Shown here: positions 52,220-61,489 of the stretch, one piece after another | How positions within the stretch are numbered: the stretch's first letter is position 1 | Layout: the number at the start of each line of letters is the position of its first letter | Origin: Bin87 sp965221295 | Lineage (GTDB): Bacteria > Chloroflexota > Dehalococcoidia > Lucifugimonadales > UBA3495 | DNA length: 64,000 bases | Reading direction: 5' to 3' | NCBI GenBank assembly: GCA_965221295.1 | Contig: OZ244879.1 | Span: 992,001 to 1,056,000 of the forward strand | Translations under genes and position numbers: made by a program | The notes under the pieces: generated by a model | What the model was told of the DNA's origin: nothing | Database searches by the model: none | What the model saw: the letters and a program-made list of their open reading frames with translations, nothing else

Positions 52220-53422
52220 TTACACCCGGGGCATGCCCAGGCCGCGGCGGGCCACTTGGTCGCGCATCACCTGGACGCTGCCGTGGTTGATGCCGCTTTG
52301 GAAGGCGCCCATGAGGTTGTGGGCGAACACGCCGCTTTCCACCGCGTCTTCGGAGCCATTCAACAGTTGTCCGTAGGGTCCGAGGATCTGGGCGATGGTT
52401 TCGGTGGTGCGGACGCCGTGTTCAGGGGCGAAGACCTTCTCCGCGGAGCCTTCGTAGGTGAAGACGCCGTCGTTTTCGACGATGGACATGCTTCGCATGG
52501 TCATCAAGCGGCACACTTGGCCTTCGATCCACATGTCGGCCAGGCGGTCGCGGACGGTGGGGTCGTCGCGCATGGCGTAACCCTCAACGTCGTTGTCCTT
52601 CACCCAGTTCACGATGTCTTCGTCGCGCTGGATGGAGATTAGGTAGCGGGAGGCGCCGACGCGGTCGAGGTTGAGACCCATGGCGCCGACGTACCAGCCC
52701 TGGTTTTCCTCACCCAACATGCAGGAGGCGGGGACGCGGACGTTTTCGAAGAAGGTTTCGTTGGTTCGAGCGTCGCCGTAGGTGGTGCCCAGGGGCGCCG
52801 GCGGGTTGTTTTGGATGGTCCACAGGGGGCGGACGGTGATGCCGGGCGTGTCCATGGGGATGAGGAAGATGCTGATGCCGCGGTGCCTGGGAGCGTCTGG
52901 ATCGGTGCGGGCCATCAGGTAGATGTGGGTGGCGTAATGGGCGGCGGTGGTGTACATCTTCTGGCCGTTGATGACGTACTCGTCGCCGTCGCGGACAGCG
53001 CGGCACTGGAGTCCGGCGAGGTCGGCGCCGGCCTGGGGTTCGGTGAATCCCAAGGCGAAGGAGATTTCGCCACGGATGATGCCGGGCAGGAACTCGCGTT
53101 TTTGTTCCTCGGTGCCGGCGGCCAGGATGGCGGGGGCTCCGGAACCGGCGCCGCCGACGGTGATGCCGGCGCGGGCGAATTCCTCTTCGACGATGTACTG
53201 GTCGATGCGGCTTCCGTCCTGTCCGCCGTATTCACTGGGCCAGGAAATGCCGATCCAGCCGCGTTCGGCGATTTCCTTGTACAGCTCGCGAGTCTTGGGG
53301 CCGCGGCGGCGGACGCCAGTGTCCTCCAGTTCCGCTACGATCTCCGGGGTCACGTTGTTTGCGATGAATTGCTGGACCTCGGCGCGGAGGGCTTCCTGTT
53401 CCGGGGTGAATGCGAATTCCAT
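52220..53422 (-). CDS. Acyl-CoA dehydrogenase family protein (subunit 2 of a pair)
   Basis: The 400-residue FadE-like protein opens MEFAFTPEQEALRAEVQQFI and continues with GWIGISWPSEYGGQDGS, ALGFTEPQAGADLAGLQCRA and YVINGQKMYTTAAHYATHIYL. It ends LNGSEDAVESGVFAHNLMGAFQSGINHGSVQVMRDQVARRGLG. It precedes subunit 1 in the same direction with a 51-bp gap. A good promoter is upstream. The start is the ATG at 53420-53422. Confidence 0.88.
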   Translation of the reverse strand: MEFAFTPEQEALRAEVQQFIANNVTPEIVAELEDTGVRRRGPKTRELYKEIAERGWIGISWPSEYGGQDGSRIDQYIVEEEFARAGITVGGAGSGAPAILAAGTEEQKREFLPGIIRGEISFALGFTEPQAGADLAGLQCRAVRDGDEYVINGQKMYTTAAHYATHIYLMARTDPDAPRHRGISIFLIPMDTPGITVRPLWTIQNNPPAPLGTTYGDARTNETFFENVRVPASCMLGEENQGWYVGAMGLNLDRVGASRYLISIQRDEDIVNWVKDNDVEGYAMRDDPTVRDRLADMWIEGQVCRLMTMRSMSIVENDGVFTYEGSAEKVFAPEHGVRTTETIAQILGPYGQLLNGSEDAVESGVFAHNLMGAFQSGINHGSVQVMRDQVARRGLGMPRV

Positions 53423-53472
53423 AACCAGGCCACCTTACCAACAGGGTTGCAATCTGATGCGTTTGGTCAGCA

Positions 53473-53501
53473 ATTATAGCGGCTTGCTCCCACGCTGTCA
53501 T
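53473..53501 (-). promoter_or_regulatory. Promoter of the acyl-CoA dehydrogenase pair
   Basis: On the minus strand: ATGACA (53496-53501), exactly 17 bp, then a perfect TATAAT (53473-53478). The leader is about 45 nt. It lies just outside repeat array D. Confidence 0.72.
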
Positions 53502-53519
53502 TTCGCGGCTGGCATCGCT

Positions 53520-54080
53520 GGAGAGGGCGGGGTGGCTGAGGGTGGTGGCGGGCGGCCGTTGGTTGTGGTCGTCGAGATTGCCACGGCCTTCGGCCTCGCA
53601 ATGACAGTTGGGGAGTGGGCCTCGCGATGACAGGTGAAGAGTGGGCCTCGCGATGACAGGTGAAGAGTGGGCCTCGCAATGGCGGTTGGGGAGGGGCTGC
53701 GCAGTGACAGGAGAGGGCGGGGTGGCTGAGGGTGGTGGCCGGCGGCCGTTGGTTGTGGTCGTCGAGATTGCCGCGGCCTTCGGCCTCGCAATGACAGGTG
53801 GGGGGACGGGCGGCCGTTGGTGGTGGCGGGCGGCCGTTGGTTGTGGTCGCCGAGATTGCCACGGCCTTCGGCCTCGCAATGACAGGTGGGGGGCGCCTCG
53901 CGATGACAGGTGGGGAGTGGGCCTCGCGATGGCGGTTGGGGAGTGGGCTTCGCAATGACAGGTGGGGGGCGCCTCGCGATGACAGGTGGGGAGTGGGCCT
54001 CGCGATGGCGGTTGGGGAGTGGGCTTCGCAATGACAGGTGGGGAGTGGGCTTCGCAGTGACAGGTGGGGGTGGGCGGTGG
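53520..54080. repeat. Repeat array D (3 hairpin copies)
   Basis: Hairpin copies start at 53577, 53767 and 53855, each after GGCCGTTGGTTGTGGTCG. Between and after them are many monomers of the form CTCGCGATGACAGGTGGGGAG, which fill 53600-53700 and 53880-54070. The block CTTCGCAATGACAGGTGGGG recurs three times near the end. The array ends about 20 bp before the stop of the minus-strand amidase gene. Confidence 0.92.
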
Positions 54081-54101
54081 GTTCGGGTGGCGGTTGGTTG
54101 G

Positions 54102-55535
54102 TTAGAGGGGTGGGGGCAGGCGTTGGCGCCATGGGGTGGCTTGCTCGTAGGCGTAGGCGGCGCGCAGGACGTTGGCTTCGCCGAGGTGCGACCCGGCGAT
54201 TTGCAGGGCCAGCGGCAAACCGCCCTCGCCTTCGTCGGTAAAACCGCACGGGACGCTGAGCGCCGGACAACCGCTGAGGCTGTACAGTCCGCGGAAGCTG
54301 CCCTCCCGCAGCGCGGCGGCGGCCATCTCCTTGCTGTCGATCACGGTGGGCTCGTCGGCGAGGAGACCGGCCGGGCTGGTTGAGGTGGGTTGCAGCAGCA
54401 GGTCCACCCCGCGGAACGCCTCAATGACCTGGCGGCGGACCAGGGCGCGCAACTTCAACGCCTTGTAATAGACCTGCCCTGGAATCAGGTTGCCCACCGC
54501 GAACGCGACCCTGGTATTAGGGTGATAGTCTTCGAAGCGTTCCCGCAGCCACTCGGGGTTGAGGCTCACCCGCTCGGTACTGGTGATGGCGCGGACGATG
54601 GCGCCGGTGGAAGGCGCCATGGGCAGGCTGACAGGCGTTATTTCGGCGCCCAACTCGCGGAACACTTCGATGGCGGCCCGCGTGGCATCGCGGCTGCGGT
54701 CGTCCAAGCGGAGGCCGTGTCCTCCCATCAGTTCTTGCACCACGCCGATACGCATTCCGGCGACGCCGGCGTCGATGCCGTCCAGGTAATCTGGCACGGG
54801 CTCGCGGCGGCTGTAACGGTCTTTGGGATCATGGCCGGCGATGACGCCCAAAGTGAGGGCGCAGTCGGCGACGGTGCGGGAGATGGGGCCGATGGTGTCG
54901 GTGGACCAGCTGGCGCCGTCCACGCCGGCTCGGCTCACCCGGCCCCAGGTGGGTCGGATCCCCACCAGCCCGGAATTGGCGGCGGGTCCGCGAATCGAAC
55001 CGCCGGTATCCTCGCCCAGGGAGGTGGCGCAGAGGAACCCGGCGGTGGCTGACCCGCTACCCGTGCTGGAGGTTCCGGGGTTGCGGGCAGTGTCCCACGG
55101 ATTTCGCGCCGGGCCGAACCAACTGCTGACGGGATCGCCCAGGGCGAATTCGCTCATGTTGGTCTTGCCGATGATGACTGCGCCGGCGTGTTTCAGTTTG
55201 GCAACCACGGTTGCATCCTGATGGGGCACGAAGTCGGCGCGAATCTTGGAGGCGTCGGTGGTGCGGACGCCGGCGGTGTGGATCTGGTCCTTGACGCCAA
55301 CTGGAACGCCGTGCAAGGGGCCGCGGAAATTGCCGGCGAGGGCCTCGGCCTCCAATTGTTTCGCGTCGGCGCGGGCTTGGTCAGCGCAGACGGTGATGTA
55401 GGCGTTGAGCTTGTGGCCCACCGCGTCGATGCGTTGCAGGTAGGCGTCCACCGCTTCGACCGGGGATACTTGGCGTGAACGGATAGCGGCGGCCAGCTCT
55501 GAGGCGGACAGGAAGGGGATGTCTGCGGGAATCAT
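54102..55535 (-). CDS. Amidase-signature family hydrolase (GatA/AtzE-like)
   Basis: The 477-residue amidase-signature enzyme has a Ser-cisSer-Lys triad: Lys in GVPVGVKDQIHTAG, and the Ser pair in NPGTSSTGSGSATAGF and EDTGGSIRGPAANSG. It keeps a GatA-like N-terminal helix (SASELAAAIRSRQVSPVEAV). Its ATG overlaps the stop of the preceding GatC-like gene (ATGA). Because no GatB is present and the partner is only 65 residues, an AtzE-like amide hydrolase with an AtzG-like subunit is more likely than tRNA amidation. The substrate is unknown. Confidence 0.88.
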   Translation of the reverse strand: MIPADIPFLSASELAAAIRSRQVSPVEAVDAYLQRIDAVGHKLNAYITVCADQARADAKQLEAEALAGNFRGPLHGVPVGVKDQIHTAGVRTTDASKIRADFVPHQDATVVAKLKHAGAVIIGKTNMSEFALGDPVSSWFGPARNPWDTARNPGTSSTGSGSATAGFLCATSLGEDTGGSIRGPAANSGLVGIRPTWGRVSRAGVDGASWSTDTIGPISRTVADCALTLGVIAGHDPKDRYSRREPVPDYLDGIDAGVAGMRIGVVQELMGGHGLRLDDRSRDATRAAIEVFRELGAEITPVSLPMAPSTGAIVRAITSTERVSLNPEWLRERFEDYHPNTRVAFAVGNLIPGQVYYKALKLRALVRRQVIEAFRGVDLLLQPTSTSPAGLLADEPTVIDSKEMAAAALREGSFRGLYSLSGCPALSVPCGFTDEGEGGLPLALQIAGSHLGEANVLRAAYAYEQATPWRQRLPPPL

Positions 55536-55729
55536 TCTGCCACCTCCAGGTCGGCTGGCTGTACCACGGCGACGTATTCTTCCAAACTGAAGCCCGGTGG
55601 ATCGATGGCCGCGATCTCTTCCAGCATGGCGTTGAGGCTGTGGGCTACCTGGGTCAATTCCGGTTCTGAAAGCGTCAATCCCACCGCTTTGGCCAGGGCC
55701 TGGATTTCGTCGTTGTTCAAATCTGCCAT
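55532..55729 (-). CDS. GatC/AtzG-like small subunit
   Basis: The 65-residue product has two helices (NDEIQALAKAVGLTLSEPEL and VAHSLNAMLEEIAAID) followed by a Pro-rich tail, the layout of GatC and the shorter AtzG (DUF4089-like) proteins. These small proteins wrap around and stabilise their amidase partner. The coupled ATGA overlap with the amidase supports a one-to-one complex. The start is the ATG at 55727-55729; the frame extends to 55792 without similarity. Confidence 0.75.
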   Translation of the reverse strand: MADLNNDEIQALAKAVGLTLSEPELTQVAHSLNAMLEEIAAIDPPGFSLEEYVAVVQPADLEVAE

Positions 55730-55869
55730 GGGTTTACCTCGATGTTGCAGTTGATGCTTGGGCATTGTCTCGCGAGCGGTCGTTTTCCGCAATGCGCGGT
55801 TGCGAAGTGGAGTAGGCGATTAGGCGGGCGGCGGTTCAGTGGCGGCTCCGGGAGGACGTTCGCCCAGGC

Positions 55870-56870
55870 GTGGAGATTGCCACGGCCTTCGGCCTCGCAA
55901 TGACAGGTGGGGGTATGGATGGCCTCGCGATGGCGGTTGGGGAGGTGGCGCGTGGCCGTTGGTTGTGGTCGTCGAGATTGCCACGGCCTACGGCCTCGCA
56001 ATGACAGTTGGGGGTATGGCCTCGCGATGGCGGTTGGGGCAGGGGGCGCGTGGCCGTTGGTTGTGGTCGTCGAGATTGCCACGGCCTACGGCCTCGCAAT
56101 GACAGGTGGGGGTACGGCCTCGCAATAGCGGTTGGGGCAGGGGGCGCGTGGCCGTTGGTTGTGGTCGTCGAGATTGCCACGGCCTTCGGCCTCGCAATGA
56201 CAGTTGGGGGTATGGCCTTGCAATAGCGGTTGGGGAGGTGGCGCGTGGCCGTTGGTTGTGGTCGTCGAGATTGCCACGGCCTTCGGCCTCGCAATGACAG
56301 TTGGGGGTATGGCCTCGCGATGGCGGTTGGGGAGATGGCGCGTGGCCGTTGGTTGTGGTCGTCGAGATTGCCACGGCCTTCGGCCTCGCAATGACAGTTG
56401 GGGGTATGGCCTTGCAATAGCGGTTGGGGAGGTGGCGCGTGGCCGTTGGTTGTGGTCGTCGAGATTGCCACGGCCTTCGGCCTCGCAATGACAGGTGGGG
56501 GTATGGCCTCGCGATGGCGGTTGGGGAGGTGGCGCGTGGCCGTTGGTTGCGGTCGTCGAGATTGCCACGGCCTTCGGCCTCGCAATGACAGGTGGGGGTA
56601 TGGCCTTGCGATGACAGTTGGGGAGATCGCCTCGCGATGGCGGTTGGGGAGGTGGCGCGTGGCCGTTGGTTGCGGTCGTCGAGATTGCCACGGCCTTCGG
56701 CCTCGCAATGACAGGTGGGGGTATGGCCTCGCGATGGCGGTTGGGGAGGTGGCGCGTGGCCGTTGGTTGTGGTCGTCGAGATTGCCACGGCCTTCGGCCT
56801 CGCAATGACAGGTGGGGGTATGGCCTCGCGATGGCGGTTGGGGCAGGGGGCGCCGCGATGATGGTTGGGT
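55870..56870. repeat. Repeat array E (10 hairpin copies, 97-bp period)
   Basis: Copies start at 55875, 55977, 56075, 56173, 56270, 56367, 56464, 56561, 56684 and 56781. The intervals are 102, 98, 98, 97, 97, 97, 97, 123 and 97; the one long interval contains one extra 26-bp monomer. Copies 2 and 3 have GGCC-TAC-GGCC instead of GGCC-TTC-GGCC, which changes only the loop. The unit includes GGCCGTTGGTTGTGGTCG, the hairpin and a GCGATGGCGGTTGGGG monomer. The array ends about 12 bp before the stop of the TldE/PmbA gene. Confidence 0.95.
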
Positions 56871-56881
56871 GGCGGGCGCAT

Positions 56882-58216
56882 CTAAATGGTTTGGCCGGTG
56901 AAGCGCCAGTTGGTCAGCTTAGCCGCCGGGGCGTGAATGGCTACGCCGGCCTCGTTTAGGTTGAGCTGAGGGGAGTTGGACAAGGCTTCGCAGCCGGCCA
57001 GCGCCTCCACGTAACTCTGGGTGAAACGCAGGTTCTTCACGGGAGTGGTCAGTTCGCCGTTTTCGATCAGGAACGTTCCGTCGCGGGTCATGCCGGTCAT
57101 GACGCAACCGCGATTGTGCGCCAAACGGGTGTAGTAGAACCGAGTAATGTAGATGCCGCGGCGCACCGAGGCGATCAGTTGCTCGGTGGTCAAGTCGCCA
57201 GGGCTCAGGAACAGGTTGGTTGCGGTGGGCCCGCCGGTGGCGCCGCGCTGGTGTCCGGTGGAAACCGCGCCGACTTTGGCGGCGGTATAGCTGTTGTGGA
57301 CCGGCCCCAGCGCCACGCCGTCTTTGACGATATCCACTCTACTTCTGGGGACGCCCTCGGCGTCGAAGGGCGCCGGCCAGCCGCCGGGGTCCAGGCCGTC
57401 GTCGCGGATGTTCACGGATGGATTCATGGCGGCCTGCCCTTGAACGTCGCGCATCCAACTGCGGCCGTCCTGAACCATGTGGGCGCCCATGCCGTAGAAA
57501 CTGAGGGCCTCCAGAAGGTCATGCACGGCGTAGCGCTCCAGCACCACGGGATATTCGCCTAGGTCAAAAGGTTGAGGATTTTGTCCGCGGGCAGCCTTGT
57601 CGATGGCCTCGTCGGCCAGGGCTTCGGGGTCGATGGCGTCCATGCGCCACCCGCCGCCTTTGGACCAGCCCGCCGAATCTTGGGCGCGGGCGGTGATGAG
57701 CAGGCCGGCGAGGGAGCCGACGTGATAGGCGTCGGCTCCCCGGGTGCTGACCACGGCAACTTCGATGGCGCCGGTGCGATAGAATCCGGCCGCGTCCATG
57801 GAGCGGACGGCGGCTTTACCGCACACCATGCCGACCACGGCGGCCCGCCGGTGGGCGTCGCAGGAAGCCGTCGCGGAGTCGTACGCCGCCACGGACGGAG
57901 CCGGCGATGGTTCGACCAGGCCCGGGAAATCGGGGTCTTCCGGCATCAGCCTGGCGAATTCGGCGGCCTGTTGCATCGCATCGGCCAGACCCTCGGAGGA
58001 CAGGTTGTTGGTGACGGCCCGTCCCTGCCGCAGGCCAGTGGCCACCCTGATGTGGGCCACGGCGTCCTGATGGGCCACGTTCTGGTGGATGCGATTGTTG
58101 GCGAAACGTGTCAGCGCCTGATCCGTAACCGACAGATAGATGTCGGCGTCGGAGCCCGGCGGGCAATGGCGGAGGGCTTCAAGCAGCCGCGGGCGGATTT
58201 GCTCCTGGCCCAGCAT
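56882..58216 (-). CDS. TldE/PmbA family metallopeptidase subunit
   Basis: The 444-residue product resembles TldE (PmbA), the subunit without the metal motif of the TldD/TldE heterodimer. In E. coli that heterodimer degrades unfolded peptides and matures antimicrobial peptides. Segments are RFANNRIHQNVAHQDA, RGADAYHVGSLAGLL, VVLERYAVHDLLEALSFYG, FDAEGVPRSRVDIVKDGV and FYYTRLAHNRGCVMTGMTRDG. The start is the ATG at 58214-58216, five bp after the tldD stop; the longer frame to 58339 overlaps tldD. Confidence 0.85.
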   Translation of the reverse strand: MLGQEQIRPRLLEALRHCPPGSDADIYLSVTDQALTRFANNRIHQNVAHQDAVAHIRVATGLRQGRAVTNNLSSEGLADAMQQAAEFARLMPEDPDFPGLVEPSPAPSVAAYDSATASCDAHRRAAVVGMVCGKAAVRSMDAAGFYRTGAIEVAVVSTRGADAYHVGSLAGLLITARAQDSAGWSKGGGWRMDAIDPEALADEAIDKAARGQNPQPFDLGEYPVVLERYAVHDLLEALSFYGMGAHMVQDGRSWMRDVQGQAAMNPSVNIRDDGLDPGGWPAPFDAEGVPRSRVDIVKDGVALGPVHNSYTAAKVGAVSTGHQRGATGGPTATNLFLSPGDLTTEQLIASVRRGIYITRFYYTRLAHNRGCVMTGMTRDGTFLIENGELTTPVKNLRFTQSYVEALAGCEALSNSPQLNLNEAGVAIHAPAAKLTNWRFTGQTI

Positions 58217-58221
58217 GGCGT

Positions 58222-59694
58222 CTAGCGCATCATGCCGACGCGGACGTTGCGGAAGCGAGCCGGGCTGGCGCCGTGGCTGGTGTGGGCGATCTGCCCAGGT
58301 TGGCCCTTGCCGCAGCGCGGAGTGCCCCACATGCGCCATTGATCAGGCCCGCACACGGCGTCGCAGCTGCGCCAGAATTCCGGCGTGATGCCGGTGTAGG
58401 TGGTGTTGCGGAACAGGCGACCCAATTTGCCGTTCTTGATCTCGCGTCCGACCTCAGCGCCGAACTGAAAATTATAACGGCGATCATCGATGGACCAGGA
58501 GCGGTTGGTCTCCAGGTAGATGCCGTCGTCGGTGTCGGCGATCAGATCGTCCAGTTGCCACTCTCCCGGCTGCAGGCTCACGTTGGTCATGCGGATCAAG
58601 GGGATGCGGTTCCAGGAGGACGCCCGCATACAACCGTTGGACGGCAGGCCGAGGCGGGTAGCGGACTCACGGGACATGAGGTAGCCCACGAAGCGACCTT
58701 CGCGGATGATGTCGGTTGACTGGGCGGGGAGGCCTTCATCGTCCCAACCGAAAGAGCCCAACCCGGTGGGGCTGACGCTGTCGGCCGTGATGTTCACGTG
58801 GTGTGAACCGTACTGGAAGTTGTTGAGCAAGTCGGGGGTCAGGAAGGAAGCGCCGGCGAAGGCGGCTTCGTCGCCCAGCGCGCGGTCCAGTTCGACGGCG
58901 TGGCCGCACGATTCGTGGATCTGCAACGCCAGTTGGCTGCTGTCGATGATCAAGTCGGTGGCGATGTCAACGGGGCAAGGGTCGGCGGTGAGCAGTTCCG
59001 CCGCTTCTTCGGCGATTCGGCGGGCGTTGCCGACGAGGTCCATGGCGGTGACAAATTCCCATCCGGCGCAGCCCTGCTGGCGTCCGTGGGATTGAGGATA
59101 AGAACGGCGTTGCGTTTCACCGTTGCCGACCGCGGTGGCCTGCACGCCGCCGCCGGCTTCGTAGATGGTCTGGCTGACCAGCGCGCCTTCGGTGTTGGCG
59201 AAAGCGCGCTCTTCGCGGATGAAGATCAAGTTGCCCATTCGGGCGCTGACCTGGGGGATTGAAGCCATCTCGGAGTCGGCGGCGATTAGGAGCGCCAGCT
59301 TATCCTCCAGGGCCACGGTGAACGGGTCGATGGCGATGGGTGTCGCGTAGCTGCCGCGGGAGGTCACGGGCGGGCCGAGCAACTGGCCGGCGGCGGCGCC
59401 AGAACCGTTGTGTCTCGCGGAGGCGCGAGCGATACGCACGGCTTGGCCGGCGGCCTGGTCGGCGGCGGCGTTGGTCAACTCGCGAGTGGAGGCAAACCCC
59501 CAGGCGCCGTTGAACAGAGCGCGGACGCCCAACCCAACGGACTCATCGCCGGTCATGGTTTCAACCACGCCGTTGCGAACCACGATGCGCTGCTCCCGGT
59601 TGGAGATCAGGCGGGCGTCGGCGTATTCGGCGCCGCGTCGCCGGGCGGTGTCCAGGGCGGAAGCGATGATGGCGTCCATGGTCGCCGGCTCCAT
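58222..59694 (-). CDS. tldD: TldD family metallopeptidase subunit
   Basis: The 490-residue product has the TldD zinc motif HExxGH-like in LQIHESCGHAVELDRALG, the preceding strand PVDIATDLIIDSSQ, and the late strand DGIYLETNRSWSIDDRRYNF. The C-terminal block CGKGQPGQIAHTSHGASPARFRNVRVG holds the conserved Cys. The following gene encodes the TldE partner. The start is the ATG at 59692-59694, with a second Met five codons on. A 15-bp direct repeat (GCTGGGCTAGACCGG, two units, 59796-59825) lies upstream. Confidence 0.88.
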   Translation of the reverse strand: MEPATMDAIIASALDTARRRGAEYADARLISNREQRIVVRNGVVETMTGDESVGLGVRALFNGAWGFASTRELTNAAADQAAGQAVRIARASARHNGSGAAAGQLLGPPVTSRGSYATPIAIDPFTVALEDKLALLIAADSEMASIPQVSARMGNLIFIREERAFANTEGALVSQTIYEAGGGVQATAVGNGETQRRSYPQSHGRQQGCAGWEFVTAMDLVGNARRIAEEAAELLTADPCPVDIATDLIIDSSQLALQIHESCGHAVELDRALGDEAAFAGASFLTPDLLNNFQYGSHHVNITADSVSPTGLGSFGWDDEGLPAQSTDIIREGRFVGYLMSRESATRLGLPSNGCMRASSWNRIPLIRMTNVSLQPGEWQLDDLIADTDDGIYLETNRSWSIDDRRYNFQFGAEVGREIKNGKLGRLFRNTTYTGITPEFWRSCDAVCGPDQWRMWGTPRCGKGQPGQIAHTSHGASPARFRNVRVGMMR

Positions 59695-59816
59695 GGGTGG
59701 GTGATTGGACTAGGAAAGTCAGGCGTACGGAACGGGAGCCGGGCTCACGGTGGTGGCGGCTCCGGGATTGCGGAGGCCAGCTTTGCGCGGTTAGCGCTGG
59801 GCTAGACCGGGCTGGG

Positions 59817-60377
59817 CTAGACCGGTAGGAAGGGCTCGTCGGACGGTGGGGGCAACTGTTCGAAGGCGTTGATGTTGAACGCCAGGACTGAGTAGTAGCC
59901 CATCAGGTTGGTCAGCTCGACCAGGCCGCGTCGGCCGAACTGGGCGAGGGCGGCGTCGAAGGTGGCCTGGGATACACGGCGGGTGCGGAAGAACTCGCGG
60001 CCGTAGTTGATGACGGCGGATTCGGCGGCTGATATGGGTGGCAGGTCTTGCCGGTCGCGCAGGTTATCCACCAGGGCGTCGCTGAGACCGGCGCGGCGAC
60101 CGGCGGCGGCGTGGGCGTGCCAGATGAACTGGCAGTCGAGCTCGCGAGCGGTGGTCAGCATCGCCAATTCCTGGATATTGTCGGGAAGGGACGACCCGTC
60201 GGCGCGAAGATAGGCGCGCAGGATTTCGCCACGCTGGGCGATTTCGGGCACGTGAAGTTGGACGGCAACCGGCCCCATTTCGGGGACGACGTTGTTGCGG
60301 GATGACATGATGGCATCGAAGGCGGCTACCTGCTCCTGTGGTACGGAGTCTCTACTGGCGGTTGGCAAGCGGGGCAT
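59817..60377 (-). CDS. Carboxymuconolactone decarboxylase-family protein
   Basis: The 186-residue AhpD-fold protein has LAMLTTARELDCQFIWHAHAAAG and VELTNLMGYYSVLAFNINAF. The AhpD CxxC is reduced to a single Cys with a His two residues after Trp (ELDCQFIWHAH), as in many CMD-family proteins of unknown substrate, so a thiol-disulfide role is unlikely. The start is the ATG at 60375-60377 with AGGAGA upstream. It sits beside a monooxygenase gene in the same direction. Confidence 0.83.
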   Translation of the reverse strand: MPRLPTASRDSVPQEQVAAFDAIMSSRNNVVPEMGPVAVQLHVPEIAQRGEILRAYLRADGSSLPDNIQELAMLTTARELDCQFIWHAHAAAGRRAGLSDALVDNLRDRQDLPPISAAESAVINYGREFFRTRRVSQATFDAALAQFGRRGLVELTNLMGYYSVLAFNINAFEQLPPPSDEPFLPV

Positions 60378-60442
60378 GTCGCGTTCTCCTGAGGTGGTGG
60401 TTCAAGGGCCGGGCCAGACCGAAGCGTAGGTTCGCCGGGCCG

Positions 60443-61453
60443 TTACTGGCAGTTGGGGATGACCTCTTCGCCGAAGAGTTGGATGGCCTCCATGATGCGC
60501 TCGTGGGGCGGCCCGCCGGAGTGGGCGTGGCGCAGACGCAGGAGGAAGTAGTCGGCGCCGGTGGCCTCGCGCCAGCGATGGAATTCGTCCACGACCGCTT
60601 GCGGCTCCCCAAGGATCAGGCGATCCGGGCCGAGGTTGTCGATGTTAATTTGGGATTCTTCGGTGTAGCGGCGGAATTCGTTGAGGCCGTTGCGCCAGTA
60701 GTACTTGTAGGCGTCGATCACCTCTGGGCCGTACACCCGTTCCGCTTCGTCGCGGGTTGGGGCGACCCAGGCGTCGCGCATCAGGCAAGTTACGGGCTGG
60801 CGTCCCGACTCCTGCGCGGCGTTTTGGTAGGCATGGGTCAGGGCGATGGTATTTTCGAGGTCTGTGCTGGGCCCGGCGACGAAACCGTCCGCGATGCGAC
60901 CGGCGCGGCGGGCGCCGGGGATGCGGCTGGCGCCGATCCACAGTGGAGGCGAAGGGTCGGAGTAGGGCTTGGGAGTGATGGCGATGTCTTCCAGGTTGAA
61001 ATGCTCGCCGGAGAAGTTGAATCGCTCACCTGACCAGCATTGGCGAATGATTTCGATTTCTTCTTCAAACCGGCTGAGCCTCTGCTCGATGGGGATTTCA
61101 AAAGTGCGAAAGTCCACCGGTTGGTACCCCAGGCCCACGCCGAGGATGAACCGTCCTCTGGAAACCAGGTCCAGGGTGATTACGTCTTCCGCCAGATGCA
61201 CTGGGTGGTGCAGTGGCAGCAGGATGACAGAGGTGCCCAGGTTCAGCGTGGTGGTCTGGGCGGCCACGGCGGCGGAGACGATCAACGGCGAAGGCAGGAA
61301 GCCATCCTTATCCTGGTGGTGCTCTCCGAAGAAGCAAGAATCAAAGCCGACGGACTCCGCGAGCTTCGCTTCGGCCACGACCTCATCGATGCGGGCCGCC
61401 AGATTCTCGCCGGCGGGAGGGTCTGCGATGGAACTGTAGATGCCAAACTTCAT
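60443..61453 (-). CDS. Luciferase-like (LLM class) flavin-dependent oxidoreductase
   Basis: The 336-residue enzyme has GFDSCFFGEHHQDKDGFLPSP, LNLGTSVILLPLHHPVHLAEDV, GRFILGVGLGYQPVDF and PPLWIGASRIPGARRAGRIADG. The segment DYFLLRLRHAHSGGPPHERIM lies near the C-terminus. The start is the ATG at 61451-61453; a short direct repeat (AACTCACTTGA-type) fills the 36-bp gap to the next gene, which encodes another member of the family. Confidence 0.87.
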   Translation of the reverse strand: MKFGIYSSIADPPAGENLAARIDEVVAEAKLAESVGFDSCFFGEHHQDKDGFLPSPLIVSAAVAAQTTTLNLGTSVILLPLHHPVHLAEDVITLDLVSRGRFILGVGLGYQPVDFRTFEIPIEQRLSRFEEEIEIIRQCWSGERFNFSGEHFNLEDIAITPKPYSDPSPPLWIGASRIPGARRAGRIADGFVAGPSTDLENTIALTHAYQNAAQESGRQPVTCLMRDAWVAPTRDEAERVYGPEVIDAYKYYWRNGLNEFRRYTEESQINIDNLGPDRLILGEPQAVVDEFHRWREATGADYFLLRLRHAHSGGPPHERIMEAIQLFGEEVIPNCQ

Positions 61454-61489
61454 GAACTCACCTGAAAATGAACTCACTTGACAAAGGAC

